Positions 37,294 to 49,920 of a stretch of 64,000 nucleotides of DNA are shown piece by piece. The position numbers were made by a program, and so were the translations under genes. Under the pieces are notes generated by a model. That model searched no databases, had not been told where the DNA came from, and saw only the letters and a list, made by a program, of their open reading frames with translations. This stretch comes from Rotaria sp. Silwood1 (taxonomy: Eukaryota; Rotifera; Eurotatoria; Philodinida; Philodinidae), in contig CAJNOP010000298.1 of the NCBI GenBank assembly GCA_905250075.1, forward strand, positions 62,001 through 126,000, in the 5' to 3' direction. Each line of letters begins with the position of its first letter. Position 1 is the first letter of the stretch.

Positions 37294-39467
37294 AAAAAAG
37301 GATTTAATTTATTCAGAAAATAAACAACTATTTTCATCAAAATGAGATTAACCATGTAATTCAGCAAACGCCATCTTTCACAACACAAGAAATCATGAGT
37401 GTAAAAATTAGTATAGAATTCGTAAATGCATTGAAGGTTTAAACTCTTGTAAGAAGATCTGATTACTCATTTTATCAATTAGCACATGACTTAAATGTAC
37501 TTTGTAACTTGATTTTTGAGGAATCTCTATTCATGTAAACTGTAATTCCTTACTCAAATGTAATATTTTTTCTATTTGCTAACAATTGATTGCGTTTTTT
37601 TGAAATGGAAAAGTTATTTGCTTCTACATGTTTATTAATCACACTTTTATTATTTTTAATTGATGACGTCAATAAAATATCTTCTTACTTATTGTATATT
37701 TTAGACAAATTATGGTGAAAATTTAACGTACTTATTCGGTACAGATATGATTTGTTGCCTTTTCTTATAATTCGAATAAATCGATATGCGTATTAAAAAA
37801 TTTGATAACCCTACGTCAAAGAACATATGAGAACTCTTTCACTCTTCTCATTAGACTTCATTGATAATCTGTCAGAGATAATGCAGTAGGATCGTATTTA
37901 TTACACGTGGTTATACCTTCATCATATGTAACTTGTAGAAAATTTACGACATCACCGCTATAATCTATGGGTGGCTTTTTTTAGAGAAAAGTTCAGCCTT
38001 GTCAACGCTTGTTCGCCATTGGTGACTGAAATGCAGATGTTATAATATTACATTGACTCCATATGATTGAAGAATAATTCCGTAGTCATGACTCTTTTCT
38101 TCATGTATACGTTTCAACAGCTCTACTAATATCTCAAGTCAACAAAAAATGCTGTTCACAGATACCTGTAAATGATCGTAACACATGACTTTTTAATATG
38201 ATCGTCTATCTTTGTGATTGTATACGAAGCAATAAGATTATATAGAGAGAAAAAAGGAGATCATAAATAGTTTATGTGTATGAAAAAGAGTAAACGAGTA
38301 CTTTTTTTTTCTAAACCACTATAGCTTCGTATACAACATAAAGATATACAATCATAATACTAAGTCATGTATATCGCGGTATTTTTCTCTATACGACCTT
38401 TTACAACCGCATCTGTTTGATCTAGAATAACACTGATTACTCATCTTAAACCATGTATTCTCATGATTCTTATACCGTTCAGAGTTCCACGACAAGATTT
38501 TTTTTTTCGATGGACTAAGTAAGCGTCCTCCTATTGTACATGAAAATATTCGACAAAATAAAACATATACATATATCCGTTGACTGAAAAAAAGATGATA
38601 TCGTGCTACTGTCATGAAATTGAAATTATGACTCAATCAGATATTAATTACATTGTTAATACAAGAATGGCACTCACATTAAAAATGTACCCTTAAATAC
38701 ATTCACGGCAGTTTTTTCTCGAGAATGGGCATCAATATTACCGTCTTAGTACTAAATTGAAAAAAAAGCTTACGATCGGTAGATTAGACAATCCTGAAGC
38801 GGTTTTCTCAACATCATTATATCTGTTGTTATGAATTTTTACATAATTTGAACTGATAAAATGTAGTACAGAACTAACTTGATTTCAACAAGAAACAAGG
38901 AAACTGATTCTTATATCAATTAGGATAAATATATAATGAAATTTTTGACGTAGACAAGAGAAAACAATGTGCTTAGGAAAGTAGAAATGTCAGTTGATTA
39001 CGTATTCAATTGATTGAATTATGATTAATTTTTGAACAAAAAAAAAAGATTTTGCACCAGCTCAATATGCTATATAGGATGAGATAAAACTTTAATTATT
39101 ATTTAATTTGAGTCCTTCATAAATCAGATCTCAGATGATGAAATGAGAGCATAAGATAATTCACTAACCACCACAAGAAAAGAAATGATTTTATCTAGTA
39201 CAAGATTAAAAGAAAAATACAACTGATCAATAGAGGACAGCACCATACAGTTAAGTTTTTAAATTTGTTTCAAGATTTCTATACTTTTTTTAACAATACA
39301 TTCTTTACAATTATTCTACATTTCTCATAATTTTTAATAGTATTCAATCTTTCTTTAGAATTCATTAATTACAATGTTGCTATGGAAGCATTTCAAAGCA
39401 ACTTGTCGCATGTCCAACTGATTAGTGACAGATAAATATTTTAATTCTTGAATATAGCTTAAACGTA
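37294..39467. other. Intergenic region upstream of the disordered-protein gene
   Basis: AT-rich with no convincing frame. It contains the inverted-repeat element at 38208-38345. A pyrimidine run followed by AG near 39457 could be the acceptor of a 5' UTR intron of the gene starting at 39468. Confidence 0.35.
38208..38345. repeat. 138-bp element with about 22-bp terminal inverted repeats
   Basis: The left end (ATCTTTGTGATTGTATACGAAGC, 38208-38230) and the right end (38324-38345) are inverted copies, with the inner 13 bases TTGTATACGAAGC matching perfectly and two bases missing on one side farther out. The 93 bp between them are AT-rich and noncoding. This suits a small MITE. No target duplication is evident. 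Confidence 0.5.
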
Positions 39468-41987
39468 ATGGATCAATCAGTTCACTATGCTCAGGCTATG
39501 TCCAATTTCGATTCAGTTTACAATGTTCCACATAAACTTGTTCATCATTCGACTACGTATATGCCCATGTCTTCATCCTCATCGTACCGAAATCGATCTA
39601 TATCTCCTTCTTTAACATCATCTAATCCAAAGTTTAATTTGGATTTATATAACCCTAATGAATATCATTCTGAATCGATTGATTATCCATCACCTTCATC
39701 GTCTGTGATCATTCATCACTATCCTGTATATTCTCCTCCACCTTCTCCTCCTTCACAATCGATATCAAAATTACGTCAAATTAATAATGAATTATCTCAT
39801 ACTCTTGCACAATGTGAATTAACAATCAATCGATCACAATCATCATCATTACCATCACCACCATCGCAGTATCATATTCATCATTATCCAATATCATATG
39901 AAACTTATCGTTCACGTTCTCCAAGTGAACAAACTTTATCATCATCATCATCATCAATCGAACAATCTGAACCAATAAAAAGAAAACATAATGCTCGAAT
40001 TACATACAAAGCTCATATTCCACGACGACAAAAATCGTTATCAAATTTAGATCAAGTTCTTATTTCAACTTCAGATGCATATTTATCTAATGATCCAATG
40101 ACAATTGATCTCTATCCAACGCGTGATCAAGGTCTAGTTAAAAAAATTAGAAATCGTCCAAATAATCAAAGTCCATGGCTTTCTGATACTTCACCAATTC
40201 GACGCAATTCTTTTTCAGAAGCAAGTACTTATCGAACACCTCGGGGACCATATTATGGTGATAAACCAATACAACCAAAAAGTCGATTAGCTAGTGGCAA
40301 AGGTTTAGCAAACTAAAAAATAAAATGAAAAATTTATTAATAAATTTTTTTTTCTTTATAGAACGTCCAAGATCATCATCTGTAAATCCTCGTGTACGTC
40401 CTGATAGTGCTCCAAATCCACTTCGTCAATCTGCTATTTCTTTTTCTAAAACTGCACCTGTATGGCGACCAAATGGTTCAATCAAACCTACTAAATTTAT
40501 TGGTTCTCATGCCCCACCTTCAATACTAAAGCCACCACCACATGAAGCTCCATGGAATCCTGCTGGTGTTGCAAGTAAAACACAACGTATTCGTGCTTTT
40601 GATCCTGTTAGTAAAGCACTACCATCTAAAACACCTGAATCTGTTTGGCGTCCATCATCTAAATCTTTAAATGATAAACGTCCAAAATATTTTGAACCAA
40701 CTGTTAAGCCTGAATTAATTGTACCAATTAACAAATCAACAGAACCTGTATTAAAAAGTAAAAAACTAAAAACTCATAAGAAAGTATCTAGTGCTGATCC
40801 AACATTAAAAACACGTATTGCTAAAGCTGAAAGTAAAGTTAAATCTGCATGGGAAGCTACAGCAACTGTTAAAGAACCTAAACCTCCAATTCCACGTCCT
40901 GTTAAAAAAACAGCAACAACAACAACTATACCAGTAAAACCAAAAGTTAAAGATGTTCCATCTCAACCTAGTGTACCTGTTAAAAAAATTGTTTCTGCAC
41001 CTCCAACAACAACAGATACTGGTCGAAGTTCATTGAATAATATTTCAAGAAAACCTATGTATCAATCAACACCAAAAAATCAAAGTATGGCTGATGAAGA
41101 TGATGGTAGTGTTGCTGATCTATTCGAAAATGAATCACAAGTATCAGAAGTTTCGAAAAAACAAGTAATACCTCATCCACCTCCTCAAATAGAAAAAACA
41201 CCAACAAAAACTCGTATGTATTATTTTATTTTTTAGAATTCTTTTCATGATTATATTTCTAGCTAATACAATTGTACCAGGATCAGTTGAAAAATCACAA
41301 TCAGTCATTAAAAATGATGTATTAATACATGGTGATGATGCTGATAATATTCGTGATGATAATCCCAGTTCGTATTTTCTTTCTAAAAATCAAATTTTAC
41401 AATTAAGTTTTACTTTATTTAGCACCTTCACCTCATTCTGAAATTAATAACAATGATAATAAAGATGAAGATACATTAAATAATCATAGTGTGCAACCAT
41501 CGCCAATTCCTCCTGAGCGCAAAGGTAGCTTTATAAGTTAAATTAATTTTATAATATAAGCAAAGAAAATGTTTTTTTATTTCCACTTTTAGCATCACCA
41601 CCTAAACCAGATAATAGAGATGATGTATCAATTGTCGAGGATGAGGATGCTATTCTGCCTGCTGAAAGTGATCAAGATGATACGCATGAAAATGTTGACG
41701 CAAGTTTTGAGATGAATAAATCACTTGATAATATACCAAAAGCCATAACGAATGGTTCGAAAAAAGATGATATTATTTCTCCTTTAGCAAGTCCTCGAAC
41801 ATCTCCAAAAGCTAATATTAAAACACCACCTCATCGAAAACAACCATCACCAGCACCACCTTCTGAAAATCTTGATGAGAATTCGTACCAATCTCCAATT
41901 AGTACAAAGAAAAATGATCATAAATTACCAAAAACTCCTTCACCACCACCATCGGCAACTGCGGACGTTGATGATTTTTTTGATTAA
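39468..41987 (+). CDS. Ser/Pro-rich, largely disordered protein of unknown function
   Basis: Five exons (39468-40302, 40362-41213, 41263-41367, 41423-41524, 41593-41987) sum to 2289 nt, 762 aa, with all four introns in phase 1 and GT-AG borders. Residues 1-280 are Ser/Pro/Tyr/His-rich with poly-Ser runs. The middle (about 280-560) is basic and Pro/Lys-rich and carries three spaced Trp motifs (PVWRPNG, APWNPAG, SVWRPSS) plus a short charged helix (KTRIAKAESKVKSAWEA). The C-terminal third alternates acidic patches with Pro-Ser stretches and ends DDFFD. No signal peptide or membrane span. Such composition suits a scaffold or a cytoskeleton-associated protein, but I recognise no family. Uniform intron phase would allow exons 2-4 to be skipped without a frameshift. 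Confidence 0.8.
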
Positions 41988-43288
41988 ATTGTAGTTCTTT
42001 TGTGCATCTGTTTATTCTTATGACAGAAATTTATTTTTAATGAAATAGTGCAAAATATGACATTGAAAAATCAATGTTTTTTTTTCTGGCTAATCACACT
42101 GACAACATATACTTCATTGAAATGAATATAAGGAATTTTTTTCTTTTTGCAAAGAAGAGATACGAAAATATTTTAGAATTAATGATTGATTAGATCAAAT
42201 GATTTCATGAGTCAACGAAATTCTTTTCTAATCTTGAAAGAATATCCTTATGTAAATAGCCAATTATTATTTTTTATTTACATAGATTTCTCTCTACATA
42301 CAAACAATACAGTTGATCAAGTGCCATAACTCAAACATTTTCTGCCCTAAGGTATCAAATATAGTCCTTCTCATGAAAGTCATAGTCTATTCAAATAGTT
42401 CCAGTTCACACAATCTTGTTTTATATGGCATTTGTGTACTCCACGAGTCGAATTTTGTGATATTTTTATTAGAGAAAAAATCATTTTGTCTACATTAAAC
42501 TTGTAAACCCATGAAGTTCAAACTGTCGTCTACTTCATTTTCAGATATTCCATTCTCTTTCTGCTACTGTGTGGCATTCTTCACTATTCGTTTTTGAAGG
42601 TTTTTTTCTGTCCCATTATCATTCGACGCACAGGAAACTTCCTAATACTAAAAATTCTAATCAAATATGGACATTGTGTGTTCATTATATACTTAACCTG
42701 CTTCTCACACTATATTCGCTTTGTTATCGATTATAATATTGTGAAATATACTATTGAAATTGTGTAAGATACAAACAAAACTATGATTACGTATAACGTT
42801 AAATAATTATTTAATTTCATTTGGATAGGATAATTCATGTAAAAAAAAATTGAATTTAGTAATCCTAATATTGACTTTTGAATAGTGTCAATATTCTTTT
42901 AGTGTACACTTTTATCGCACAAACTACATTATGTGTTGACTGATGGTGATAGGTGACTTTTTGTTCATTTAATCTATACAAGAAATTATGAGTAAATATC
43001 TCACAAAGAAGTAACAAGTAAGTGAATTTATTTAGGATGATAAACAGCAAAAGTTGGTTATATACATTTGTAGTAGGAAAGGAAAGTATAATTATATAAA
43101 CCATTACAATACATTAGATGAAATTTGAACATTTCTCAATTAATTTGTCTTGACTCTAAAATTCAATTAGTCATAGATGGAACTGTTTGAAAAGTGAGCG
43201 TAATATTCAAACAGCTGACTCGTGCCCTAACATTCTAATCACTTCCCTCAACAATGACATAGTTCATGTTCTTGAATGGAATTTTCTG
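41988..43288. other. Intergenic region between convergent genes
   Basis: AT-rich, with no protein-like frame; open frames such as 42313-42498 and 42865-43104 are chance products of base composition. Nothing else seen. Confidence 0.35.
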
Positions 43289-44656
43289 TTACTGAAGAAC
43301 TCTGGCAGTTGAATGTAAATGGATCTGGACTGGTCTACTTGTCACTTTGGTATCATAGCCATGATTCAAGAAATTTTCCAAATTTCGTAGTACTCTTTCA
43401 TTTTTAGTGTACATCTCACCAGCTAATTTTTTCAACATTTGTCGTTTTTTTAGTAGAGTATTCTGAAATTCTATCATCGATGAATGTTCAGAACTAATAC
43501 GAAGAAGTGCATCAATTTCTGACTCGTTTTCTCTTTGAAACCATACAGCTTTTGTAGGAATGTACCGATAAGTGTTCAATATGCGTGCTGTGCTCAGTAA
43601 AGGTGTTGTCGTGAGAATAGAGCAGCTGATAGATGAGGACATTTTGTTGACATAATAATCATTTGAACCAAATAATGGCAAAATACCTGCTGTTCGATGA
43701 ATGAATCGATAATAAGAAGCAGCTGGAGTAGGTTTCTTTTGAATAAACCAACGAACAGCACTAGATTGTCGCAGTGGGTGTTGTAAATTATCGTTACCTG
43801 TTCCTATGACGAGAAACGTGATTTTTTTCTTCTTCAACACTTTATGCTTCGTTTGAATTTGTGAAGCCAAGCTTTCATAATTCCGTCGTTTTTCAGAGAA
43901 TTTTCCTTGTATGGCAAATTCCAAAGGCTGTGATCCGGTGGTCGATGGCAAATCTACTGGAAATACTGGAAACCAGACATCAACGGAGAAACGTCCTTTT
44001 GTGAACCATCGAGCATAGTCATGAACATGTGGTGCTAGTGCTAACAGTCGAAATTTAATATATGGCATTGAAAATAGTGACGGATACTTGTTGAAAAACA
44101 TATTGAGTTTGATTATATCTTCTACAGCAGTGTTAAGTTGAATCAGTACAACATAAGCTGTATCGTTTCTACAATCATGCATAAGCCTGTTAAGAAGATG
44201 TTCCAAATAGTCGATGAACAGCGTGCTAAGTATCAGTATCTGATGTAGACATAGATTGGCGCTGCTAGAAAGTAATTCATTGGCATGATGTTCTTGGTGT
44301 TGAACGAATGGTATAGACCATGAACGTGTCGCATTCGCCATGTTGTTGTAGAAATTCATCTTATCTTTTGGTATAGCAGTAAATAATGAAACACGCCAGC
44401 GACATTTGACAGCTGCTATATAAAGATAAGAATACCATACTTCATCATGGTAATATACACTATTGATAATTGCTATTCGAATAATAGGTATTGTTTTATT
44501 GTAATGGAAATGATAAGACGGTGCGACACGATTCTTATTAGATACTTCTAGGTAGTCTCTGTGTAGAAATACGACGTATAATAGAACGATAATAGACATT
44601 AGGAAATATACAATACAAACATGCTTGTGAAATAACATCCATAGACTAGTTCTCAT
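43289..44656 (-). CDS. Type II membrane protein, glycosyltransferase-like
   Basis: A single-exon 455-aa protein. A short cytoplasmic tail is followed by one membrane span (about residues 13-32) and a lumenal domain with several N-glycosylation sequons (NKT, NAT, NDT), the layout of a Golgi or ER glycosyltransferase. Within the domain, LLALAPHVHDYARW and WFPVFPVDLP are followed by a FAIQGKFSEKRRNYESL motif and then ITFLVIGTG, a Rossmann-type second half. The IQG.....RRNY motif recalls GT-B-type proteins I associate mainly with fungi, which would suit horizontal gain, but that is memory only. Intronless, unlike most genes here. It is intact from ATG 44656 to stop 43289. The sugar donor and acceptor cannot be told. 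Confidence 0.6.
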   Translation of the reverse strand: MRTSLWMLFHKHVCIVYFLMSIIVLLYVVFLHRDYLEVSNKNRVAPSYHFHYNKTIPIIRIAIINSVYYHDEVWYSYLYIAAVKCRWRVSLFTAIPKDKMNFYNNMANATRSWSIPFVQHQEHHANELLSSSANLCLHQILILSTLFIDYLEHLLNRLMHDCRNDTAYVVLIQLNTAVEDIIKLNMFFNKYPSLFSMPYIKFRLLALAPHVHDYARWFTKGRFSVDVWFPVFPVDLPSTTGSQPLEFAIQGKFSEKRRNYESLASQIQTKHKVLKKKKITFLVIGTGNDNLQHPLRQSSAVRWFIQKKPTPAASYYRFIHRTAGILPLFGSNDYYVNKMSSSISCSILTTTPLLSTARILNTYRYIPTKAVWFQRENESEIDALLRISSEHSSMIEFQNTLLKKRQMLKKLAGEMYTKNERVLRNLENFLNHGYDTKVTSRPVQIHLHSTARVLQ

Positions 44657-47600
44657 ATTAGTACTAGATTGAGTGAACCATGAATCAAAAGTGATAATAA
44701 AACGTGTATCAAAAGAAGGATAACTAACGACAATTGAACCAGAAATCAGTCAGCATGATAGAAAAGTAGCGCTCGTTGATGCCGTTTTATCAACGAAGTA
44801 GCTTGATTGAGAATAAATATCACTACACACACAGAAAGCAGTCCTTGTATTAAGTGGATCGATGAAGCATAAGATAATAACACTTGATGCTCATTCTGAT
44901 TCGTAAAGCACTTGTAAAACCGAATGCATCTACAAAGTGACACACTGCAAATAGGTATATTAGTTGGCCTTTTCTTTATAAAATAAATATAAATAAAATC
45001 TTTATTCTTAAAAAAAAGTAAAAATGACAGAAAGAAAAAAAAAAAGTTTTTTTTTCCTATTATGCGTTAATAACCATTGCCTAGTTTAATAACAGGATAT
45101 TTTAATTACCATCCGTTCTTATCACCTCGAAACCAGATAGATGATTTGAAAAAAAAAGACAAAAAGGATGGTAAAAAATTTATGAATCTGTCGTTTGGTA
45201 AAAAAATAGCGTAATGATTAGTTTCTTCAAATCTCTTTTTTTAACAATAATTGTTCATTTCTGTACTTTAGAACCACTGGAGCCATAGTTAAGTAAGATG
45301 AAGCAAGAAAAAGTTGATATGAAAGTTGGACATTATGAAACAGTTGCGACAGAAAGCCAGTGCAAGTTTAATAATCAAAGAGCAAAAAATTTTTCGAGTA
45401 AGTTTGAAGCTGTGGTTGTGTTGGGTAAGGATGGATTAAGAGAAAAAGAACTCATAAAGTCACACCTTTATTCATCTATTTAACTTATTTCTTAAATAGA
45501 AGATCTTTCGTTTAAAAATTTGTTTTTTTTTTGCTTTTTTATTGTAGTTTTTCGAGTACTTTGTTTTCAATCAGTTTTGTAGATCTACTCATCATAGATC
45601 CATTATAAATCGTGCAGGCATAAACTATGACTACTTTCATGAGTTCGTTGCTAACGAACTGTTATGAATACGTTCAATTTTAAAGTTGTACTTCATACTT
45701 GAATTTCTTTTTGAAAGTATATATCGACAAATCAATTTAAAAACGGACAGTTGTTTTGATCGAAAAAGAACTAAGAAAATTGTACAAGGTAATACACAAA
45801 AAAATAAAGATATCCTTCTTTTGGTAGCAGTCTAAGTCAAATCAAATTGGATCCAAAGGGAGATTTTTCTATTCGTTTTGGTTGTCTAGCCTAAGTAGAT
45901 ATACATTCGTGTATAAGCGCATATAATGAAAAAGAAATATGTTAATGACAGTCGAAATAGATCAGTATTACCATGGCCTAGGTGTTTGTGAAAAAAAAGA
46001 CACGACACCTGGATAGAAGATCTCGGTACATATTCAAATTCGATCAGTGAAAAGCTCGTACCAACAACCGTCATAAGCAGATGAATGCAGACTGCTAATT
46101 TCGTTCATCTGATATATGGTCGTACATATCGACTATACTGATGCCAGATTACTTAGAAAAGCTTTCCAGAATGATCTGTTAATTCCGATGTTTTTCATAG
46201 CTATTAGAAAATGAGCGACTAACCTGCAATTTCAAAGTGGTTGCTGATCAAGTACTCATTATAATGAAATACAAGCAGAGGTCTGAAATAATTATAAAAA
46301 TATTGTGAACAGTTTTGGAAGTATGTAATTTTAGATAAGAATATCTAGTTAAATTTGAACATTGTGTTTTTACAAAAACCGATGTTTCACAGTTGATGAT
46401 ACGATAAGTCATGTTCGCATTTGAATATTTAAGCATCATGGGTGATTTATATGAGCTTGAGAAGCTGTAAGTGTTTTGTTACAGTCAGGGAATGAGTTTC
46501 AAAGGAAAAATATAACAAGTATATAAAAGTTACAATGTGTATTCTTGCTAAATCGAAACCATTCCATTACATCAAGCTCTAGCGAATATGTTGACATCAA
46601 ATTCTAGTACGCTTTTTTTTCGGACAAAATCATACGACTTCCAATCAAACTGAGATCAGTACTATCCCAAACTGATTAAAGCTTTGTCGGTAAAAGCTGA
46701 GCTTGATTCTAATTGCAAAAAACTCTCTCAAATATACACAAACTCGATAAAGTTTTAAAAACTTCTAGTATACTTTCATCTAACAGTAATATTTGCCTCA
46801 AAAACGGCTTTTTCAGTTAAACATGTCATATGTTTTCGCTGAAACCTACGCATTCTTATAATGAGATTCAGTTCAATATGAAAGAGTTTGTAATGTTAAA
46901 TCCTATATCATGTTTCTTGTTGTTTTATGATTTATTTTTTTTAGAACTTCTTTTGTGTCGATCTCATGTGGTTTTCAATTTTGGTTTTGAACATTATTCC
47001 AAGAAGCATTGAACGTATACGAGTAATACTTAAAAAATTTTCTATGAAATATAAAGATACCTAAGTATTTCTAATAATAAAACTCAAAAGCTAAAATGCT
47101 AACATATAATAAATACAAATACCGATGTCTTATATATGCTATTAGTATCAATATATGTTGTTAAAATGCCATCATCAGTGAAATTCTGGTTCTTATGATT
47201 GTGAAAAATGATCATTTTTATGATACCGTTATGATCGTTTCTTCTCATCTATGATCATAAAACCGAAATACAAATGTTGTTTAACACAATTCACTAGTTT
47301 TTTTTTCTAATTTAAATTATCTACATAAAAACAATGAAAAGCTCGGAAATGATCGTTTTTCTAAATTTCTAAAAACATACGCAAAAATTTTAAAAGAACT
47401 TATAAATTCAGTTTCACTTTTCATTAGCTGCAATCTGTAACGTTCATTAGACATTATTGCTACATTTTCATAAAAAAATATTCAGCTATTCGATATCTAT
47501 TCAAAATATTTATTAGTCTTTCATAAAACTCATTTTAGGTACAACCGATAATACTGCTCAATTTTAAGACTTACATTCCTTGCAAAATCAATTATCATAT

Positions 47601-48349
47601 GCATATAATTTTATCTCATATGACAAATGATAATCACTATTTAAAAAAGACCTCCTTTTTTATGCCATGTAAAACTTTTCACATTTCAACTCAATTCTAT
47701 CAAAATTAAAAGGTACTTCTGATTAATATTTCATACTCTCTATATATTGTTGAAAATGCTGTGATATACAAGATCTTTATCGAACAACAATTTATTTCCT
47801 CTACAACTTGCAGTGACGTCTCTAACCATGAAACAATTCTGTAGTGATTCATCTACTGATTGTCAATATTTGAATAAGAATTGGTTGTTATCTGTTTTGG
47901 GAAGAAATCTAGAAACGCTTAATCCTCACGACATTCAAATGTAAAATAGGATAGAACTGCTTCGATGATACATGAAGATCGTGTCTGTATATGTCAGAAT
48001 TTGAATTAGGAACACGGATCAATACATGACAGACATATCTTTCATGGGTCTGAAGAGTGTAGAAAAACTAAATTAACGTCAGTTTCTTTCAAACGCTCGA
48101 AGTTTCCATCCATCATTATACTCTAGTGTTATTATGAGAAGTGTCATGTTTATGAATATACTCGATTGTAGAAATATCTCTTTAAAATCATCAATAAATT
48201 TCAGTGTAAAGAGGAATACATTAGCTTGTCATCATCGCTACGATAGAGTAGAAAAAAAGTGAAAAAAATTACCACTTTTTTGAAAACATATTCAACTCTC
48301 GTATGTCTCAGCACTTACGATATTATCAATAGACTTAAATAAAATCCTT
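44657..48349. other. Long intergenic region
   Basis: This 3.7 kb has no convincing gene. A minus frame at 44746-44943 with one hydrophobic stretch and a plus frame at 45298-45483 are short and unsupported. At 46612-46649 it contains a short sequence that recurs almost exactly at 53099-53135 (listed separately). Confidence 0.35.
46612..46649. repeat. Dispersed repeat copy shared with 53099-53135
   Basis: The core CGGACAAAATCATACGACTTC plus CAATCAAA and a preceding GC-T-run is present here and again beside the TGTGGG tract at 53.1 kb. Identity over more than 30 bases in AT-rich noncoding DNA is not expected by chance. The rest of the two loci does not obviously align. Confidence 0.6.
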
Positions 48350-49920
48350 GTGAACCATTACCTTGAAAAATGTTCGGAAGCTTCATCGTTGAACCTGTTT
48401 CCAGTTTACAAAATTCTTTCTTATGCAAATTTTAAGCAATTTGTTTTTGGAAATGCGTTATTCATAACTATTTTTTCGACGATATTAGCATTACCATTTT
48501 ATACTGATTCACTAAAAGCAAATATGAGCTGACTCGTTTCTCGAGCCATCATTTACTACACATGTGTACCGACACGTGACGATGTCAAATTGGCTATCGA
48601 TTATTTTCTTCCCTCGCCAACAGGTCGATTTCCAACTATTGTCGAGATTCCTCCCTATGTTTGTAGTCTAGCTCATCCCAACTTTCGTTTTGAAGCCGAT
48701 TATTGGATAAAACATGACTATGCATTTGTCATTGTCGATTCATGTGGTACAGGCGATTCTGAACGCAAGGACGGTTACAATTTGATCGAATGAATTGTGT
48801 GTTGACTACGGTCAAATGGATGTGTTGGGACGCGTGGTGCGACCGAATCGGTCAATGAATGATGTAACTTGCTGAGCTACAGTCAGATCTAAGTAGTTAG
48901 CTCAAACATCGTCCACTTTGTACGTAAGATCTTCATATAACTGGACGAGAACTATCATTAAGTCGCACCTTTCTCGATCATTCCGCCTGTGACAATTTCT
49001 GGCGTTCGATTGACTTTCTTTCAAATGATTTTATGATAATCACTGTTCCAACAAGTATAACAATTTTCATCATATACTGTTGATCGATTTCTCGTCATTG
49101 TTCCTTACAGACACTTCAATACGGCTAGTGATGATTAAGATTGATTGACAGATAAATCGATGACAAAGGTAGGTGATCTCGCAGTTGATGAAAACAGCCT
49201 ATTGCCAGGCAAAGAAATGGCTTAAACATTCTTCGACTCTTGTCTAAAGGACGAACAATGGCCAGATTGGAAGCTAATCAATTGATCTTTATAAATGGGA
49301 GTGATCGTTGGGTGACATGTAACGTCTTTCCACCGTCTGAGGCTCGTGAACGATCGCGTTTCCTAGCAAGTAATGGTCATACCAATAGTATCGAAGATGA
49401 TGGACGTTTATAGTAGGAATCATCATCATTAACAACCACTGTTAGTTATCTTTACCATCCCACAGATCCGATTATAATCGACATGAATCAGAATCCGTTC
49501 AATCTATTAATCGGTGATGTTGTTATCGACCTGCAAATCTCGAGTACGGTACATGATACGTATTTCGTCGTTGAATTAATGGATTTTATACCTAATGGAC
49601 GTTCAATTAAGCTCAGATCAAGAGTTCCGAGTCTCAATCTCGTCTACGCTATCGGCATGGATTCGATCGCGAACTTTTGATATCACTTAGTGCGATCTAT
49701 TTAGGCCTAATAGAACTTGGTGCAATCGGTCATACATTTCTTACTGGTCATCGAATAAGACTTGTCGTGATGAGCAATCCGTTCCGTGGCTTAGTATAAA
49801 TCCAAATACTGGTAACTCGATTGCAAACGATACATAGTTACAGATGGTGGTGAATCAAACGGTTCACTATATGCCTAGTCAGTCTTCTCGTGTTCGTATC
49901 ATGGTAGTCGAGAACCCAAT
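48350..49920 (+). pseudogene. Decayed CocE/NonD-type (S15-like) hydrolase gene
   Basis: Successive frames carry the order of blocks found in CocE/NonD alpha/beta hydrolases, serine enzymes common in bacteria. 48560-48790: TRDDVKLAIDYFLPSPTGRFP, an IPPYV motif, then a VIVDSCGTGDSE motif (family: ..DxRGtGxSe). About 48960-49050: DHSACDNFWRSIDF (family: HPxxDxxWxxR). About 49258-49410: INGSDRWVTCNVFPPSEAR (family: GxnxWxxxxxWPP). About 49430-49680: YHPTDPI, then DLQISSTVHDTYFVVELMDFIPNGR, like the C-terminal jelly-roll. About 49740-49900: GHRIRLVVMSNPF and INPNTGN. Stops interrupt it (for example TGA 48530, TGA near 48791, a TAG pair near 49410) and the frame shifts several times. The nucleophile region (about 48800-48950) is unreadable. 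An N-terminal hydrophobic stretch (about 48455-48500) precedes the domain. Confidence 0.8.

Noticed and set aside
44746..44943. A 65-codon minus frame upstream of the glycosyltransferase-like gene
   Set aside because: Too short, no family match, and a single hydrophobic stretch is common by chance here.
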